A stretch of DNA of 64,000 bases from Mesorhizobium sp. M2D.F.Ca.ET.226.01.1.1 (GCF_004022705.2 NZ_RZOY02000006.1:30846-94845), one strand, 5' to 3'; shown: positions 47,341 to 58,227, counted from the first letter of the stretch. A program made the numbers and translations. The notes: generated from the sequence alone by a model not told the origin.

Positions 47341-48243
47341 TCAGACAAACAACTTGCCTTCCGCCACCTTGATCGCATGGCCGCCAATGCGTGCGGAAGC
47401 CAGTTTTCCGGCATCGATATTGAGCTCGAGCCGGATGCGCGATGGTCGGCCCATCTCCAGACCCTGCTCGATCCAGAGCTGCGAAATGCCGTCAGTCGGA
47501 GCGTCGAAATGCATGATGGCGCCGGCAAAGGCGGCCGCGGCCGAACCGGTTGCCGGATCTTCGTAGGACGGGGTGCCGGGAACGATCATGCGCGCATGGA
47601 AGGCGCCGTCGTGATGCACCGTCTCGCGGCAATAGACATAGGGGCTGGCGAAGGCCCAATCGCTCTTGCGGGGTGCCAATTCCGACCACGCCTGATTGTC
47701 GAGCCTGATCTTGGCCGCCTCCTCCAACCCGGCAACCGGAATCGTCACATAAGGTACGCCGGCCGACCAGAAGGCGACGCGGTGATTCTCGAAGCCGATC
47801 TCGTGCGGGGCAAGGCCGAGCGCCGCCCCGATCGCCTCGGGATCGGCCTTGAGCTCCAGCGGCTCGGGCAATTTCGCCAGATCGAACTCTGCGAAGGTCG
47901 AGCCATCATGCTTGCTCACCGCGCAGCGCACCGGCCCGATATTTTCCTCCAGCACGAAGATGCCGGCCGCCTCGCCGGCGAGGTCGGCCAGCGCGATCGC
48001 CGAGCCGACCGTCGGATGTCCGGCAAAAGGCATTTCATAGTCGGGCGTGAAGATGCGGATGCGGTTGCGGTGCTTCGGATTGTCGGGAGGCAGCACGAAC
48101 ACCGTCTCGGACAGGTTGAATTCACGCGCGATCGCCTGCATTCCGGCGGTGTCGAGCCCATCGCTGTTGAGCACCACCGCGAGCGGATTCCCGGCGAGCC
48201 TTCCGGTGGTAAACACATCGTAAAGCAAGTAATTGCGCGCCAT
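47341..48243 (-). CDS. PhzF family isomerase/epimerase-like protein
   Basis: The 300-residue protein has the two-domain PhzF fold signatures: YDVFTTGRLAGNPLAVVL with the family GNP motif and catalytic-region SETVFVLPP, then PFAGHPTVGSAIAL, and a second-domain EDPATGSAAAAFAGAI. PhzF relatives act in phenazine synthesis or as isomerases of small acidic metabolites; nothing here marks a phenazine locus, so the substrate is open. ATG 48243 (MARNYLLYDVF) is chosen over an upstream ATG that adds 16 non-conserved residues. Confidence 0.9.
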   Translation of the reverse strand: MARNYLLYDVFTTGRLAGNPLAVVLNSDGLDTAGMQAIAREFNLSETVFVLPPDNPKHRNRIRIFTPDYEMPFAGHPTVGSAIALADLAGEAAGIFVLEENIGPVRCAVSKHDGSTFAEFDLAKLPEPLELKADPEAIGAALGLAPHEIGFENHRVAFWSAGVPYVTIPVAGLEEAAKIRLDNQAWSELAPRKSDWAFASPYVYCRETVHHDGAFHARMIVPGTPSYEDPATGSAAAAFAGAIMHFDAPTDGISQLWIEQGLEMGRPSRIRLELNIDAGKLASARIGGHAIKVAEGKLFV

Positions 48244-48375
48244 CGAGAAAACCTTTCGCCTCGCCGTGAATTGCTGCCTCAATCCCAACATGAGGGAAAT
48301 TTAATTTGAAATTCGATCTTTGAGGCCTGATCTGTGAACGGATAGGGACGTCAATTTTCAGCATAGGGGTCCGGG

Positions 48376-49662
48376 GTGGACCAGATTGTCAATCCGCCAA
48401 AGGCGGAATCCGATACTTCCATCGAGGCGGCACTTGGGCTCGACCGTAAGGGTGTGAGCCGCAAGCGTCGCCGCTTCTGGCTCTACGCGCTGCTGGCGAC
48501 AGCGATCGTCGCGGCCGGCATTGCCGCCTATCAATGGTACGCCGCCGCTCCGCCAAGGATTGAGTATACCACCGCCCCGGCGGCGACCGCAGATCTCACC
48601 GTCGAGGTATCGGCCACCGGCACGCTGCAGCCGCTGACCCAGGTCGACATCTCCAGCGAGCTGTCCGGCATCGTCCGCTCCGTCACGGCCAGCGAGAACC
48701 AGCAAGTCAAGAAGGGCGACGTGCTGGCAACACTCGACACTGCCAAGCTGGAGGTCCAGATCGAGCGCGCCACTGCCTCCGCCAAGGCGGCCGCGGCGGC
48801 TGTCGAGGACGCCAAGGTCACCTTGCAGGAAAACGAGAACGCGGTTGCGCGCGCAAGCGCGCTCACCAAGCGCGGCATGGCGACGGATCAGTCGCTCGAA
48901 GCGGCAACCGCGACGCGTGACCGCTCCAAGGCTGCGCTCGACAGCGCCGAAGCCAATCTGGCCATCGCACAGGCCGACCTCAAGGCGCAGCAGACCGATC
49001 TGGCGAAGAGCACCATCTATGCGCCGATCGACGGCATTGTGCTGACGCGCTCGGTCGATCCCGGCCAGACGGTCGCGTCCTCGCTGCAGGCGCCGGTGCT
49101 GTTCGTCATTGCCGCAGACCTGAGGAACATGGAATTGCAGGCGGCCGTAGACGAAGCCGACATCGGCGCGGTGAAACCCGGCCAGCACGCCCGCTTCACC
49201 GTCGACGCTTTCCCGGACAGGCCGTTCGACGCCGAGATCCGCGACATCTCCTACGCTTCGGTCACCACGGATGGCGTCGTCACCTACAAGGCCCGGCTCG
49301 AGGTCGACAATGGCGAGCTTCTGCTCAGGCCCGGCATGACGGCGACGGTCTCGGTCGTGACCCGGCAGGCCAAGGGCGTGCTTACCGTTCCCTCGACCGC
49401 CTTCCGCTATCGCCCGATGCAACAGGCGGCGCGCGGCTGGAGCCTGAGCGACCTCTTCACCGGCCGCATGGGCCGCCCCAACCGGCAGCGCGAGGCGACG
49501 AAGGCGCCGACCGATGGCTCGCGCACGCTTTACGTGCTGGAGAACGGAAGGCCGCATCCGGTCAACGTCAAGATCGGTTCGACCGACGGCGAGTTGACCG
49601 AGATCACGTCAGGCCTCGATGAGGGCGCGCAAGTGATCACCGGCGCGCAGCAGCGGAGCTGA
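48376..49662 (+). CDS. HlyD/MacA-family periplasmic adaptor protein
   Basis: The 428-residue membrane-fusion protein has an N-terminal helix (FWLYALLATAIVAAGIAAYQ, 34-53) and a lipoyl-like segment starting VSATGTLQPLTQVDISSELS. An alanine-rich coiled-coil hairpin (about 120-215), the second lipoyl half STIYAPIDGIVLTRSVDPGQ and a beta-barrel domain follow. With the two following genes it makes a MacAB-like export system; an outer-membrane TolC partner is not in the window. The start is GTG 48376, with AGGGG upstream. Confidence 0.9.
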   Translation: MDQIVNPPKAESDTSIEAALGLDRKGVSRKRRRFWLYALLATAIVAAGIAAYQWYAAAPPRIEYTTAPAATADLTVEVSATGTLQPLTQVDISSELSGIVRSVTASENQQVKKGDVLATLDTAKLEVQIERATASAKAAAAAVEDAKVTLQENENAVARASALTKRGMATDQSLEAATATRDRSKAALDSAEANLAIAQADLKAQQTDLAKSTIYAPIDGIVLTRSVDPGQTVASSLQAPVLFVIAADLRNMELQAAVDEADIGAVKPGQHARFTVDAFPDRPFDAEIRDISYASVTTDGVVTYKARLEVDNGELLLRPGMTATVSVVTRQAKGVLTVPSTAFRYRPMQQAARGWSLSDLFTGRMGRPNRQREATKAPTDGSRTLYVLENGRPHPVNVKIGSTDGELTEITSGLDEGAQVITGAQQRS

Positions 49663-49666
49663 CGAC

Positions 49667-50374
49667 ATGTCGGCTCCCCTGCTCATCACCTTCGACCAGG
49701 TCTGGAAAAGCTATGGCGAGGGCGAGGCCCGCGTGCATGCGCTGGCCGGCGTCGATTTCGTGATACGCCGCGGCGAATTCGTTGCGATCATGGGTCCCTC
49801 GGGCTCGGGCAAGTCGACCGCGATGAACATCATCGGCTGCCTCGACACGCCGACGGCCGGAACCTACTCCTTCATGGGCATCGATGCCGGTCGTCTCGAC
49901 CGCAACCGCCGCGCCATCCTGCGCAATCTCTATGTCGGCTTCGTCTTCCAGGGCTACAATCTTCTGCCGCGCACCACGGCGGCTGAAAATGTCGAGCTGC
50001 CGCTGATCTATCGCGGCGTCGCCGCGCGCGAGCGCCGCGATCTTGCCATGCAGGCGCTGGCCGAGGTCGGGCTTGTCGGGCGCGAGCACCACACCCCGGC
50101 GGAGCTGTCGGGCGGCCAGCAGCAGCGCGTGGCGATCGCCCGCGCCATCGTCACCAAGCCGACGCTGCTCGTCGCCGACGAGCCGACCGGCAATCTCGAC
50201 ACGGCACGCACGCATGAGATCATGGACTTGCTGACCCGGCTCAACGCCGACCTCGGCCTCTCCATAGTGATGGTCACGCATGAGGCCGATGTTGCCGACT
50301 ATGCCGGCCGCACCATCCGCTTCCTCGACGGCCATCTCGCTTCCGACACCTTGAAGGCGGAGGCAGTCGCATGA
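49667..50374 (+). CDS. MacB-like ABC transporter ATP-binding protein
   Basis: The 235-residue ATPase has Walker [10 protein letters not shown], the Q-loop [20 protein letters not shown] typical of the MacB/LolD group, signature [14 protein letters not shown], Walker [13 protein letters not shown] and switch MVTHE. It lies 4 bp after the adaptor and overlaps the permease start. ATPase and permease are separate proteins here, unlike E. coli MacB, which fuses them. Confidence 0.93.
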   Translation: MSAPLLITFDQVWKSYGEGEARVHALAGVDFVIRRGEFVAIMGPSGSGKSTAMNIIGCLDTPTAGTYSFMGIDAGRLDRNRRAILRNLYVGFVFQGYNLLPRTTAAENVELPLIYRGVAARERRDLAMQALAEVGLVGREHHTPAELSGGQQQRVAIARAIVTKPTLLVADEPTGNLDTARTHEIMDLLTRLNADLGLSIVMVTHEADVADYAGRTIRFLDGHLASDTLKAEAVA

Positions 50375-51588
50375 TCTGGGAAACCGTGCGCCTCTCGCTG
50401 CGCTCGATCCGCCGCAACATTTTGCGCTCGTTCCTGACGCTGCTTGGCATCGTCATCGGCGTCGCGGCCGTCATCGCCATGCTCACCATCGGCTCCGGCA
50501 CGACAGAGAAGGTCAAGGCCGATATTTCCAAGCTCGGCAGCAACCTGCTCGTGGTTCGCGCCGGCCGCCCAGCGGGGCCTGGCGGACCGGGAGGTCTCGA
50601 TCAGGCGGCGCGGCCGCTGGCCGAAAAGGACGTCACCGCGCTCGTTGCGCATCTGAACGGCGCGCGCGCGATTTCGCCTGCTGCGCAAAAACAGGTTCGC
50701 GTCATCTTCGGCACCGAAAGCCTGACCTCGGGCGTCACCGGCACCGACAGCGCCTATCTCGACGCCCGCGACTGGAAACTGGTCTCGGGGCGGCCGTTCA
50801 GCGATTCCGAAACGCGCGCCGGCACCGGTGTCTGCCTGATCGGCGAAACGGTGCGCCAGCAATTCTTCGGCGCCGGCGATCCGGAGGGCGAGACCATCCG
50901 CGTCAACCGCACCACCTGCAAGATCATCGGCCTGCTCGAGCCCAAGGGCTATACCGGCTTCGGCCAGGACCAGGACAATGTCGTCCTGATGCCGCTGCAC
51001 GCCTATCAGCGCCGCATCGCCGGCAACCGCGACATCGACAACATCTATATCGCCGCTGACGACCGCACGCCGACCAGCGAGTTGCAGCCGCGCGTCGAGG
51101 ACATTTTGCGCGACACGCGCCGCATCACGCCGGACCGCGATGCCGATTTCGCCATCCGCGACATGACCCAGATCGCCGATGCGATGACCAGCGCCACCAC
51201 CACCATGACCGGAATGCTCGGCGCCGTCGCCGGCGTCAGCCTGCTGGTCGGCGGCATCGGCATCATGAACATCATGCTGGTCTCGGTCACCGAGCGCACG
51301 CGCGAGATCGGCATCAGGCTGGCGATCGGCGCGCATGAAAAACACATCCTCATCCAGTTCCTGGTCGAGGCGACCGTGCTGTCGCTGCTTGGCGGCGTCA
51401 TCGGTATCCTGATCGGGCTTTCGCTGGCTGGCCTCACTTCGATGGCGCTGACGATACCTTTCGCGCCAGACCCCGCCGTTGTGCTGCTCGCCGTCGGCTT
51501 CTCGGCGCTGATCGGCATGGTGTTCGGCTTCTTCCCGGCGCTGCGCGGCGCCCGCCTCGATCCGATCGACGCGCTGCGGCACGAGTAA
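50371..51588 (+). CDS. MacB-like ABC transporter permease
   Basis: The 405-residue permease starts with RLSLRSIRRNILRSFLTLLG and one helix. A large periplasmic domain follows, including the SDSETRAGTGVCLIGETVRQ block, then three C-terminal helices, ending GARLDPIDALRHE. This is the FtsX/MacB fold, in which the transporter drives mechanotransmission rather than carrying substrate across the membrane. ATG 50371 overlaps the ATPase stop (ATGA). The substrate (peptide, macrolide or glycolipid) cannot be told from sequence. Confidence 0.93.
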   Translation: MIWETVRLSLRSIRRNILRSFLTLLGIVIGVAAVIAMLTIGSGTTEKVKADISKLGSNLLVVRAGRPAGPGGPGGLDQAARPLAEKDVTALVAHLNGARAISPAAQKQVRVIFGTESLTSGVTGTDSAYLDARDWKLVSGRPFSDSETRAGTGVCLIGETVRQQFFGAGDPEGETIRVNRTTCKIIGLLEPKGYTGFGQDQDNVVLMPLHAYQRRIAGNRDIDNIYIAADDRTPTSELQPRVEDILRDTRRITPDRDADFAIRDMTQIADAMTSATTTMTGMLGAVAGVSLLVGGIGIMNIMLVSVTERTREIGIRLAIGAHEKHILIQFLVEATVLSLLGGVIGILIGLSLAGLTSMALTIPFAPDPAVVLLAVGFSALIGMVFGFFPALRGARLDPIDALRHE

Positions 51589-51611
51589 GGCGGCTTTTGG
51601 GTTGCGGCCCG

Positions 51612-52088
51612 TCAGAACGGCAGTCGCGCGTTCTCCTTGACCTCCTTCATGACGAAGAAAGTCCTGGTTTGCCGCACACCCGGCAGCGCGATTAGCTTCT
51701 GGCCGTGCAGCTTGTTGAAATCCGCCATGTCGCGCACGCGTATCTTCAACAGATAGTCGAAGTCGCCGGCCACGAGATTGCAATCCAGGACCTCCTTGAG
51801 CTTGAGCGCGGCCTCCTCGAAAGCGGCGAAACTTTCGGGCGTCGAGCGATCGAGCACGACGCCGACCATGACCAGCGCCCCGAGCCCGACCGCGGCTGGC
51901 GCGATCTCCGCCCTGACGCCGGTGATGTAGCCCTCCTCAAACAGGCGTTGCGTGCGCCGATGGCATGTGGCGGCGCTGACATTCACGCGGGCTGCCAGCT
52001 CGGCATTGGTCAGCCGCCCCTCGGCCTGAAGCGCCCGCAGGATCTTAATGTCGATCCGGTCGAAGGTCTGGTTGGAAGATTCTTCCAT
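51612..52088 (-). CDS. Lrp/AsnC-family regulator, probable regulator of acdS
   Basis: The 158-residue protein has an N-terminal helix-turn-helix (DRIDIKILRALQAEGRLTNA, then LAARVNVSAATCHRRTQRL) and a C-terminal RAM/AsnC ligand-binding domain (LDCNLVAGDFDYLLKIRVRD). It is divergent from acdS across 147 bases. In several proteobacteria an Lrp-like gene (acdR or lrpL) in this position activates acdS, so the same role is a good inference. ATG 52088 lies beside AT-rich sequence suited to Lrp binding. Confidence 0.9.
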   Translation of the reverse strand: MEESSNQTFDRIDIKILRALQAEGRLTNAELAARVNVSAATCHRRTQRLFEEGYITGVRAEIAPAAVGLGALVMVGVVLDRSTPESFAAFEEAALKLKEVLDCNLVAGDFDYLLKIRVRDMADFNKLHGQKLIALPGVRQTRTFFVMKEVKENARLPF

Positions 52089-52235
52089 TTTTGTCGGTCC
52101 GAATGAATGATTAGGCTAAATGTAGCGCACCTCTTTGTAAGAATGCAAGAAAGCTGAGGCTTCTTCGAGAGCACCTTTCGCCGCAATTCGGCTATTCTCC
52201 ACGCATCGAAAAACGAACCCGGCGGAGGCAGGTCG
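52089..52235. promoter_or_regulatory. Divergent lrp-acdS control region
   Basis: The gap contains AT-rich GAATGAATGATTAGGC and an imperfect dyad AAGAAAGCTGAGGCTTCTT (52147-52165), both plausible Lrp sites. A GGAGG Shine-Dalgarno (52224-52228) stands 7 bases before the acdS ATG. No NifA upstream site (TGT-N10-ACA) or -24/-12 promoter was recognised. Confidence 0.45.
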
Positions 52236-53309
52236 ATGTCACTTCTCGACAAGTTTGAACGGTATCCGCTGACCTTTGGCCCAACGCCGATCGAGCATCT
52301 GCCGCGTCTCAGCGCGGCGCTCGGCGGCAAAGTGCAGGTCTATGCAAAGCGCGACGATTGCAATTCCGGGCTGGCAATGGGCGGCAACAAATTGCGCAAG
52401 CTCGAATATATCGTGCCCGATGCAATTGCGTCCGGCGCCGACACACTGGTGTCGATCGGCGGCGTGCAGTCGAACCATACCCGCATGGTCGCCGCGACGG
52501 CGGCGAAGATCGGCATGAAATGCGTGGTCATCCAGGAGAAATGGGTGCCGCACTACGATGCGGTCTATGACCGCGTGGGCAACATCCTGCTGACGCGGCT
52601 GATGGGCGCCGACAGCCGGCTCGTCGACGACGGCTTCGACATCGGCATTCGCAAGAGCTGGCAGGACGCGATCCAGTCGGTGAAGGATGCGGGCGGCAGG
52701 CCCTATCCTATTCCCGCCGGCGCCTCGGTGCACAAGTTCGGCGGTCTTGGCTATGTCGGCTTTGCCGAGGAGGTCGCCAGGCAGGAGAGCGAGCTCGGCT
52801 TCGCCTTCGATTACATCATCGTCTGCGTCGTGACCGGCTCGACGCAGGCCGGCATGATCGTCGGCTTCGCCGCGCAAAACCGTGCCGACCGGGTGATCGG
52901 CATCGATGCTTCCGGCACGCTCGACCAGACGCGCGCGCAAGTCCGCCGCATCGTCGACGACACCGCCGCTCTCGTCGGGCTGGGCCGCGCCGTACGGGAG
53001 GACGAAATCGTCATCAACCCCGACTATGCCTATCCCGCCTATGGCGTTCCGTCCGAAGAAACGAATGAGGCGATCCGGCTGGCGGCCCGCACCGAGGCCA
53101 TGATCACCGACCCGGTCTACGAGGGAAAGTCGATGCAGGGGCTGATCGATCTGACGAGGAAAGGCTTCTTTCCCGAAGGCTCGAGAATTCTCTATGCGCA
53201 TCTCGGCGGCGCGCCGGCCATCAATGGCTACAGCTATTATTACAAGGATGACGGCGGCCCTCGCAAAAGCGCGCCGCATGACGACGCGCTGCCACCGCTC
53301 TTTCCGTAG
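52236..53309 (+). CDS. acdS: 1-Aminocyclopropane-1-carboxylate deaminase
   Basis: This PLP enzyme breaks the ethylene precursor ACC into 2-oxobutanoate and ammonia, lowering plant ethylene. The PLP lysine is Lys52 ([10 protein letters not shown]) and the nucleophile region VQSNHTR contains Ser79. The two residues that separate true ACC deaminases from D-cysteine desulfhydrases are present: Glu296 (VYEGKSMQG) and Leu323 ([15 protein letters not shown]), equivalent to Glu295 and Leu322 of the Pseudomonas enzyme. At 357 residues it has a polar, proline-rich C-terminal extension of about 17 residues beyond the usual end. An Lrp-type regulator is divergent. Confidence 0.96.
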   Translation: MSLLDKFERYPLTFGPTPIEHLPRLSAALGGKVQVYAKRDDCNSGLAMGGNKLRKLEYIVPDAIASGADTLVSIGGVQSNHTRMVAATAAKIGMKCVVIQEKWVPHYDAVYDRVGNILLTRLMGADSRLVDDGFDIGIRKSWQDAIQSVKDAGGRPYPIPAGASVHKFGGLGYVGFAEEVARQESELGFAFDYIIVCVVTGSTQAGMIVGFAAQNRADRVIGIDASGTLDQTRAQVRRIVDDTAALVGLGRAVREDEIVINPDYAYPAYGVPSEETNEAIRLAARTEAMITDPVYEGKSMQGLIDLTRKGFFPEGSRILYAHLGGAPAINGYSYYYKDDGGPRKSAPHDDALPPLFP

Positions 53310-53338
53310 AACTCATCCGCCGGCGCCGATGCCGCGGG

Positions 53339-54064
53339 TCAGGAAACCTTGTCGTTGTCTGCGAAATGCCACTCGATCAGCGGCTTCATGTGCGCCATCA
53401 GGCCGTCGGGCAGATCGGTGGCATCGCGGATGATGACCGGCCCCTCGATCTCCGGCTCATCTTCACTGGCGACGAAGGCGCTGATGCGCCGCGCCAGTTC
53501 ATCGGCGGGCTCGGCCACCCGGTAGCGGCGGAAGATCACCGTGCCGCTCGCCGTCGACAGCGCGTGATAGCGCTGACCGCGTTCCGCCCTCGACAGGTCG
53601 AGCCCGGTCTCCTCGCCGACCTCGCGGATCATGTTGAAGTCGGCATCGACCAGTCCGTCGCGGAAGTCGACCGGCTCGAACGAGCCGGCGGCGAAATAGA
53701 CGCGGCCGGCATTGACCGTGTGCGGCCCCATGCGGATCGCCACCAGTGCGTTGTCGCCGGCGACCAGCATCGCATGCGCATAGGCGTGCTCGGCGCCGGA
53801 ATTCTCACGCCGCTTACGCCACAGCATGAAGGTCGAATAGTTGACCGCATGGCAGCGGCCGACGAGGCGGCCGTCCCGGTAAGCAAGCTCGGAAAGCAGC
53901 ACCACGATACCGTCGAACAGCGCCGGCTTGGCCGCGATCTCCTGCCGCCAGTTCTCGGCGATCGCCTCCGCGTTGCTGAGCGCGAACGGATGCGGGCTGG
54001 GATCCAGGCGGACGTCGATCGCATCGACCGGCAGGATGACGTTGCGGGGCAGATCGAAACTCAA
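53339..54064 (-). CDS. Nudix-hydrolase-like protein
   Basis: The 241-residue protein contains REVGEETGL, which matches the core REUXEEXGU of the Nudix box. The preceding Gly/Glu part (GX5EX7) is degenerate, so catalytic ability is uncertain. Other parts (AYAHAMLVAGDNALVAIRMG and VYFAAGSFEPVDF) fit the beta-sheet core. The start is TTG 54064, 4 bp after the stop of the upstream endonuclease-family gene, so the two are probably co-transcribed. The substrate is unknown. Confidence 0.75.
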   Translation of the reverse strand: MSFDLPRNVILPVDAIDVRLDPSPHPFALSNAEAIAENWRQEIAAKPALFDGIVVLLSELAYRDGRLVGRCHAVNYSTFMLWRKRRENSGAEHAYAHAMLVAGDNALVAIRMGPHTVNAGRVYFAAGSFEPVDFRDGLVDADFNMIREVGEETGLDLSRAERGQRYHALSTASGTVIFRRYRVAEPADELARRISAFVASEDEPEIEGPVIIRDATDLPDGLMAHMKPLIEWHFADNDKVS

Positions 54065-54068
54065 GGGG

Positions 54069-55181
54069 TCACGCCATGTCCAGTGTGATCGTCACCGGGC
54101 AATGGTCGGAGGCCTTTGGCCGGTCCCAGCCGGTCCGCGGGAACCGTTCAACCTCCTGCCCGGGCGGAAAGATGGTGCGCCATGGCTGGCCATTGCGAAT
54201 GATGTCGGGAACGGCGGTGGCGTTCTTCGCCGCCAACGCCCTCGACAGGAGGATATAGTCGAGTTGGCACAGATGCCGCTCCTGCGGGCCGCGCGTGTGA
54301 TAGAAACTCCAGCGATCCATCTCCGGCCGCCGCTCGACGGCATTCTCGCAGAAACCGCCGGCGGTCAGGACATTGATCGAGGACAAGGGTTCATCGATTA
54401 CTTGGAAACGGTAGCCGTCGATCGCGTCGCCATCGACCTTCACGCGCTGCCGGTAGTCGTTCATGTCGCCGCAGATCGCCCAGCGCTTGTCGGCGGCGTG
54501 CTGCTTGCCGAACCGTTCCTCGATGATGCGGCGCACCGCCTGCGCCTCGGCAACGCGCACCGGCATCGTCGCCTCGCGGCCGTCCAGCCCGTTGTGCGGC
54601 GGACCCATCGATTTGAAATGCACCAGATAGAGCGTCAGTGGCGCGCCACCGATCCTCACGTCGACCTCCAGGCAGTCGCGGCGAAAAATACGTTCAGTGG
54701 CCAGATGCCCAAGCGCGGCGAGCTCCGGCGTAAACAGGCCGAGCTGCTCGAAGGTGACATAGGCGTGGCTGGTCATGCGCACGAACTCGATCGGCTGCCC
54801 CTGCGCGGTCTCGTTGCGCATCATCAGGGCCACATCGATGCCGCGCGTATCGTTGCCCGCGGTGGTGTATTTCTGCCGGTAGCCCTGCCCGACCATCTTG
54901 AACAGATAGCCATATTCGAAGGCCTTCAGCGCCTCGATGTTGTCGACCTCCTGCATGCAGATGATGTCCGCGCGGGTGGCGGCGATCGCCAGCGCCGTCA
55001 ACTGGCGGGTGTCGTCGGATTGGGCGATCGTGCGGGCCTGTTCGAGGATCCGGTATTCGGCCTCGCTTTGAATGTCGAACAACGCCAGCGCGCGGTCTTC
55101 GTTGAGCTGGTTGCGATAGCCCGAGAAATCGAACCTGTTCATCAGGTTCTCGACATTGAAGGTGGCGAGCCGCAGCGACAT
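54069..55181 (-). CDS. Endonuclease/exonuclease/phosphatase-family protein
   Basis: The 370-residue protein has the family's spaced catalytic blocks: LRLATFNVENL at the start, IICMQEVDNIEAL with the metal-binding Glu, VHFKSMG, CGDMNDYR, and the terminal SDHCPVTITLDM with the catalytic His. Such enzymes cut phosphodiester or sugar-phosphate bonds; the target is not predictable. ATG 55181 (MSLRLATF) is preferred; the frame extends 28 codons upstream without conserved residues. There is no signal peptide, so it is probably cytoplasmic. Confidence 0.87.
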   Translation of the reverse strand: MSLRLATFNVENLMNRFDFSGYRNQLNEDRALALFDIQSEAEYRILEQARTIAQSDDTRQLTALAIAATRADIICMQEVDNIEALKAFEYGYLFKMVGQGYRQKYTTAGNDTRGIDVALMMRNETAQGQPIEFVRMTSHAYVTFEQLGLFTPELAALGHLATERIFRRDCLEVDVRIGGAPLTLYLVHFKSMGPPHNGLDGREATMPVRVAEAQAVRRIIEERFGKQHAADKRWAICGDMNDYRQRVKVDGDAIDGYRFQVIDEPLSSINVLTAGGFCENAVERRPEMDRWSFYHTRGPQERHLCQLDYILLSRALAAKNATAVPDIIRNGQPWRTIFPPGQEVERFPRTGWDRPKASDHCPVTITLDMA

Positions 55182-55248
55182 GGCCGTGACCTTTGCCTGC
55201 AAGCGCGGGTGAAAACAAGAGCCAGGCTCGATGCTCGTTATGGTTGAT

Positions 55249-55273
55249 GGAACCTTTCCGTTCATCTTCCGTT
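55249..55273 (+). promoter_or_regulatory. EcfG (general stress sigma) promoter
   Basis: GGAAC (55249-55253) and CGTT (55270-55273) are separated by exactly 16 bases, a perfect match to the alphaproteobacterial EcfG/RpoE2 consensus GGAAC-N16-17-CGTT. It stands about 75 bases before the BA14K start codon and predicts a leader of roughly 65-70 bases. Confidence 0.75.
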
Positions 55274-55348
55274 CAGACGGAAAGTTCCAACAATAAGCCC
55301 ATTCCCGGGATGCTCTGGGCGTGGGGCCTTTACTCCTTGGAGAGTGAA

Positions 55349-55942
55349 ATGAAACCGCTCTTTTCTTCCTTCAGATCCGGGCTTTTGGCCCTGGGGCTCG
55401 TTGCCGGCGTGACCGCGCCGTCGGTCGCCGGCCCGATCCTGCAACCCGATCTCGGCGTCGCAACGAATACCGCCGCCCCGACGATCATTCCCGTGCGCGA
55501 CAGTTGGGCTGGCGGCAACAACTACTCGCCGCAGATGTATGACTGGCGCTGGCGGCGCGGAGGCGACTTCAGTTGGCGCGGCGATAGGTGGCGCGGCGAT
55601 CGGCACTTCTCCCGCAACTGGGACGGCGGCAATTGGAATGGCGATGGCGACTGGCGCTGGCGGCACCACCATCATCGCCACTTCCGGGACAGCGACGCGG
55701 CGCTGCTTGGGTTGGGTCTCGGCCTGGGCCTGGGCAGCTTGGCCTATAACAATTACTACGATCCCTACTACTACGACCCCTATCCGCGCTACGTTCAGCC
55801 GCGGCGCATCTACCGGACCGAGCGGCTTTCCAGGGCCCATGTCCAATGGTGCTACGACCGCTACCGGTCCTATCGGGCCTGGGACAACACGTTCCAGCCC
55901 AACTACGGCCCGCGCCGGCAGTGCATTTCGCCCTATATCTGA
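55349..55942 (+). CDS. BA14K family exported protein
   Basis: The 197-residue protein starts with a signal peptide, [20 protein letters not shown] then VTAPSVAG. A Trp/Arg/Asp-rich and His-rich middle ([16 protein letters not shown]), a glycine helix ([15 protein letters not shown]) and Tyr/Pro repeats follow. The C-terminus is the BA14K domain ([20 protein letters not shown], then a QC ISPYI end), named after a 14-kDa immunoreactive Brucella protein. ATG 55349 has GGAGAG upstream; the open frame further upstream is not coding. It lies behind an EcfG promoter and ends in a terminator, so it is a single stress-induced gene. Confidence 0.92.
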   Translation: MKPLFSSFRSGLLALGLVAGVTAPSVAGPILQPDLGVATNTAAPTIIPVRDSWAGGNNYSPQMYDWRWRRGGDFSWRGDRWRGDRHFSRNWDGGNWNGDGDWRWRHHHHRHFRDSDAALLGLGLGLGLGSLAYNNYYDPYYYDPYPRYVQPRRIYRTERLSRAHVQWCYDRYRSYRAWDNTFQPNYGPRRQCISPYI

Positions 55943-55960
55943 GCGGCCTGCTGGCACAGA

Positions 55961-55992
55961 AACGGCGCCCTTTGCGGGCGCCGTTTTATTTT
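55961..55992 (+). terminator. Rho-independent terminator of the BA14K gene
   Basis: ACGGCGCCC and GGGCGCCGT form a perfect 9-bp stem with loop TTTGC, followed by TTTATTTT. It begins 19 bases after the stop codon. Confidence 0.9.
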
Positions 55993-56053
55993 AGCGCAAC
56001 CTGTGGCCGCCGGCCGATATAACCCTAAATTCATCGGCGGCGGCTATTCATCC

Positions 56054-56395
56054 ATGCGGATGTCCCACAGTATGACGATTCGCGCGAACGAGGTGCGAGA
56101 CGTGCCCGCCATGGCCGAGAACGAACTCAGAATCCAACACCGGCAACGCGTGCTGAAAGGCGCTGCGATCCTGACCGGCATCAACAATTCCGAGGTGACG
56201 TGCACAGTGCGCAACGTGCATTCCAACGGAGCGGAGTTGAGAGTGCCGATCGACGCGCGCGTGCCGGACGAATTCCTGCTCTATGTGCCGATCGACGGCA
56301 TCGGTTACAAGGCCGTGGTGCGTTGGCGCCGCGAGGACCGCATCGGCGTCCAGTTCGTCGGCACTGAGCCCAAGCCGCACTGGCACTACGGGTGA
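56054..56395 (+). CDS. Single-domain PilZ protein
   Basis: The protein (113 residues from ATG 56054) is a PilZ domain: HRQRVLKGAAILTGINNSEV, then CTVRNVHSNGAELRVP and a C-terminal VVRWRREDRIGVQFVG. PilZ domains bind cyclic di-GMP through RxxxR and (D/N)xSxxG. Here the second motif reads NVHSNG, with His where Ser is expected, so ligand binding may be altered or lost. The start is uncertain: ATG 56111 would give a 94-residue form nearer the domain edge, and neither has a strong ribosome binding site. Confidence 0.82.
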   Translation: MRMSHSMTIRANEVRDVPAMAENELRIQHRQRVLKGAAILTGINNSEVTCTVRNVHSNGAELRVPIDARVPDEFLLYVPIDGIGYKAVVRWRREDRIGVQFVGTEPKPHWHYG

Positions 56396-56420
56396 GATGC
56401 GGCAGCACTGCCGTCGATCT

Positions 56421-56455
56421 CAAAAAGAAAGCCGGCGGAATCGATCCGCCGGCTT
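56421..56455 (-). terminator. Terminator of ilvC
   Basis: On the minus strand AAGCCGGCGGA pairs with TCCGCCGGCTT, followed by TCTTTTTG. It begins 24 bases after the ilvC stop and lies between the convergent pilZ and ilvC genes; on the plus strand the T-run is poor. Confidence 0.8.
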
Positions 56456-56478
56456 GATATTGCGTGCGAGAACTTCGC

Positions 56479-58187
<1,709 letters not shown>

Positions 58188-58212
58188 TTCCAGAGTCGCA
58201 CCAAAAGGGCGT

Positions 58213-58227
58213 ACCGTACGTTACGGT
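58213..58227. promoter_or_regulatory. Likely TetR operator
   Basis: ACCGTA-CGT-TACGGT is a perfect 6-3-6 inverted repeat 26 bases upstream of the TTG start of the TetR-family gene. Size and position suit a TetR dimer site for autorepression. Confidence 0.65.

Noticed and set aside
52236..53309. acdS as a D-cysteine desulfhydrase
   Set aside because: The residues equivalent to Glu295 and Leu322 are those of ACC deaminase, and an Lrp-type regulator is divergent.
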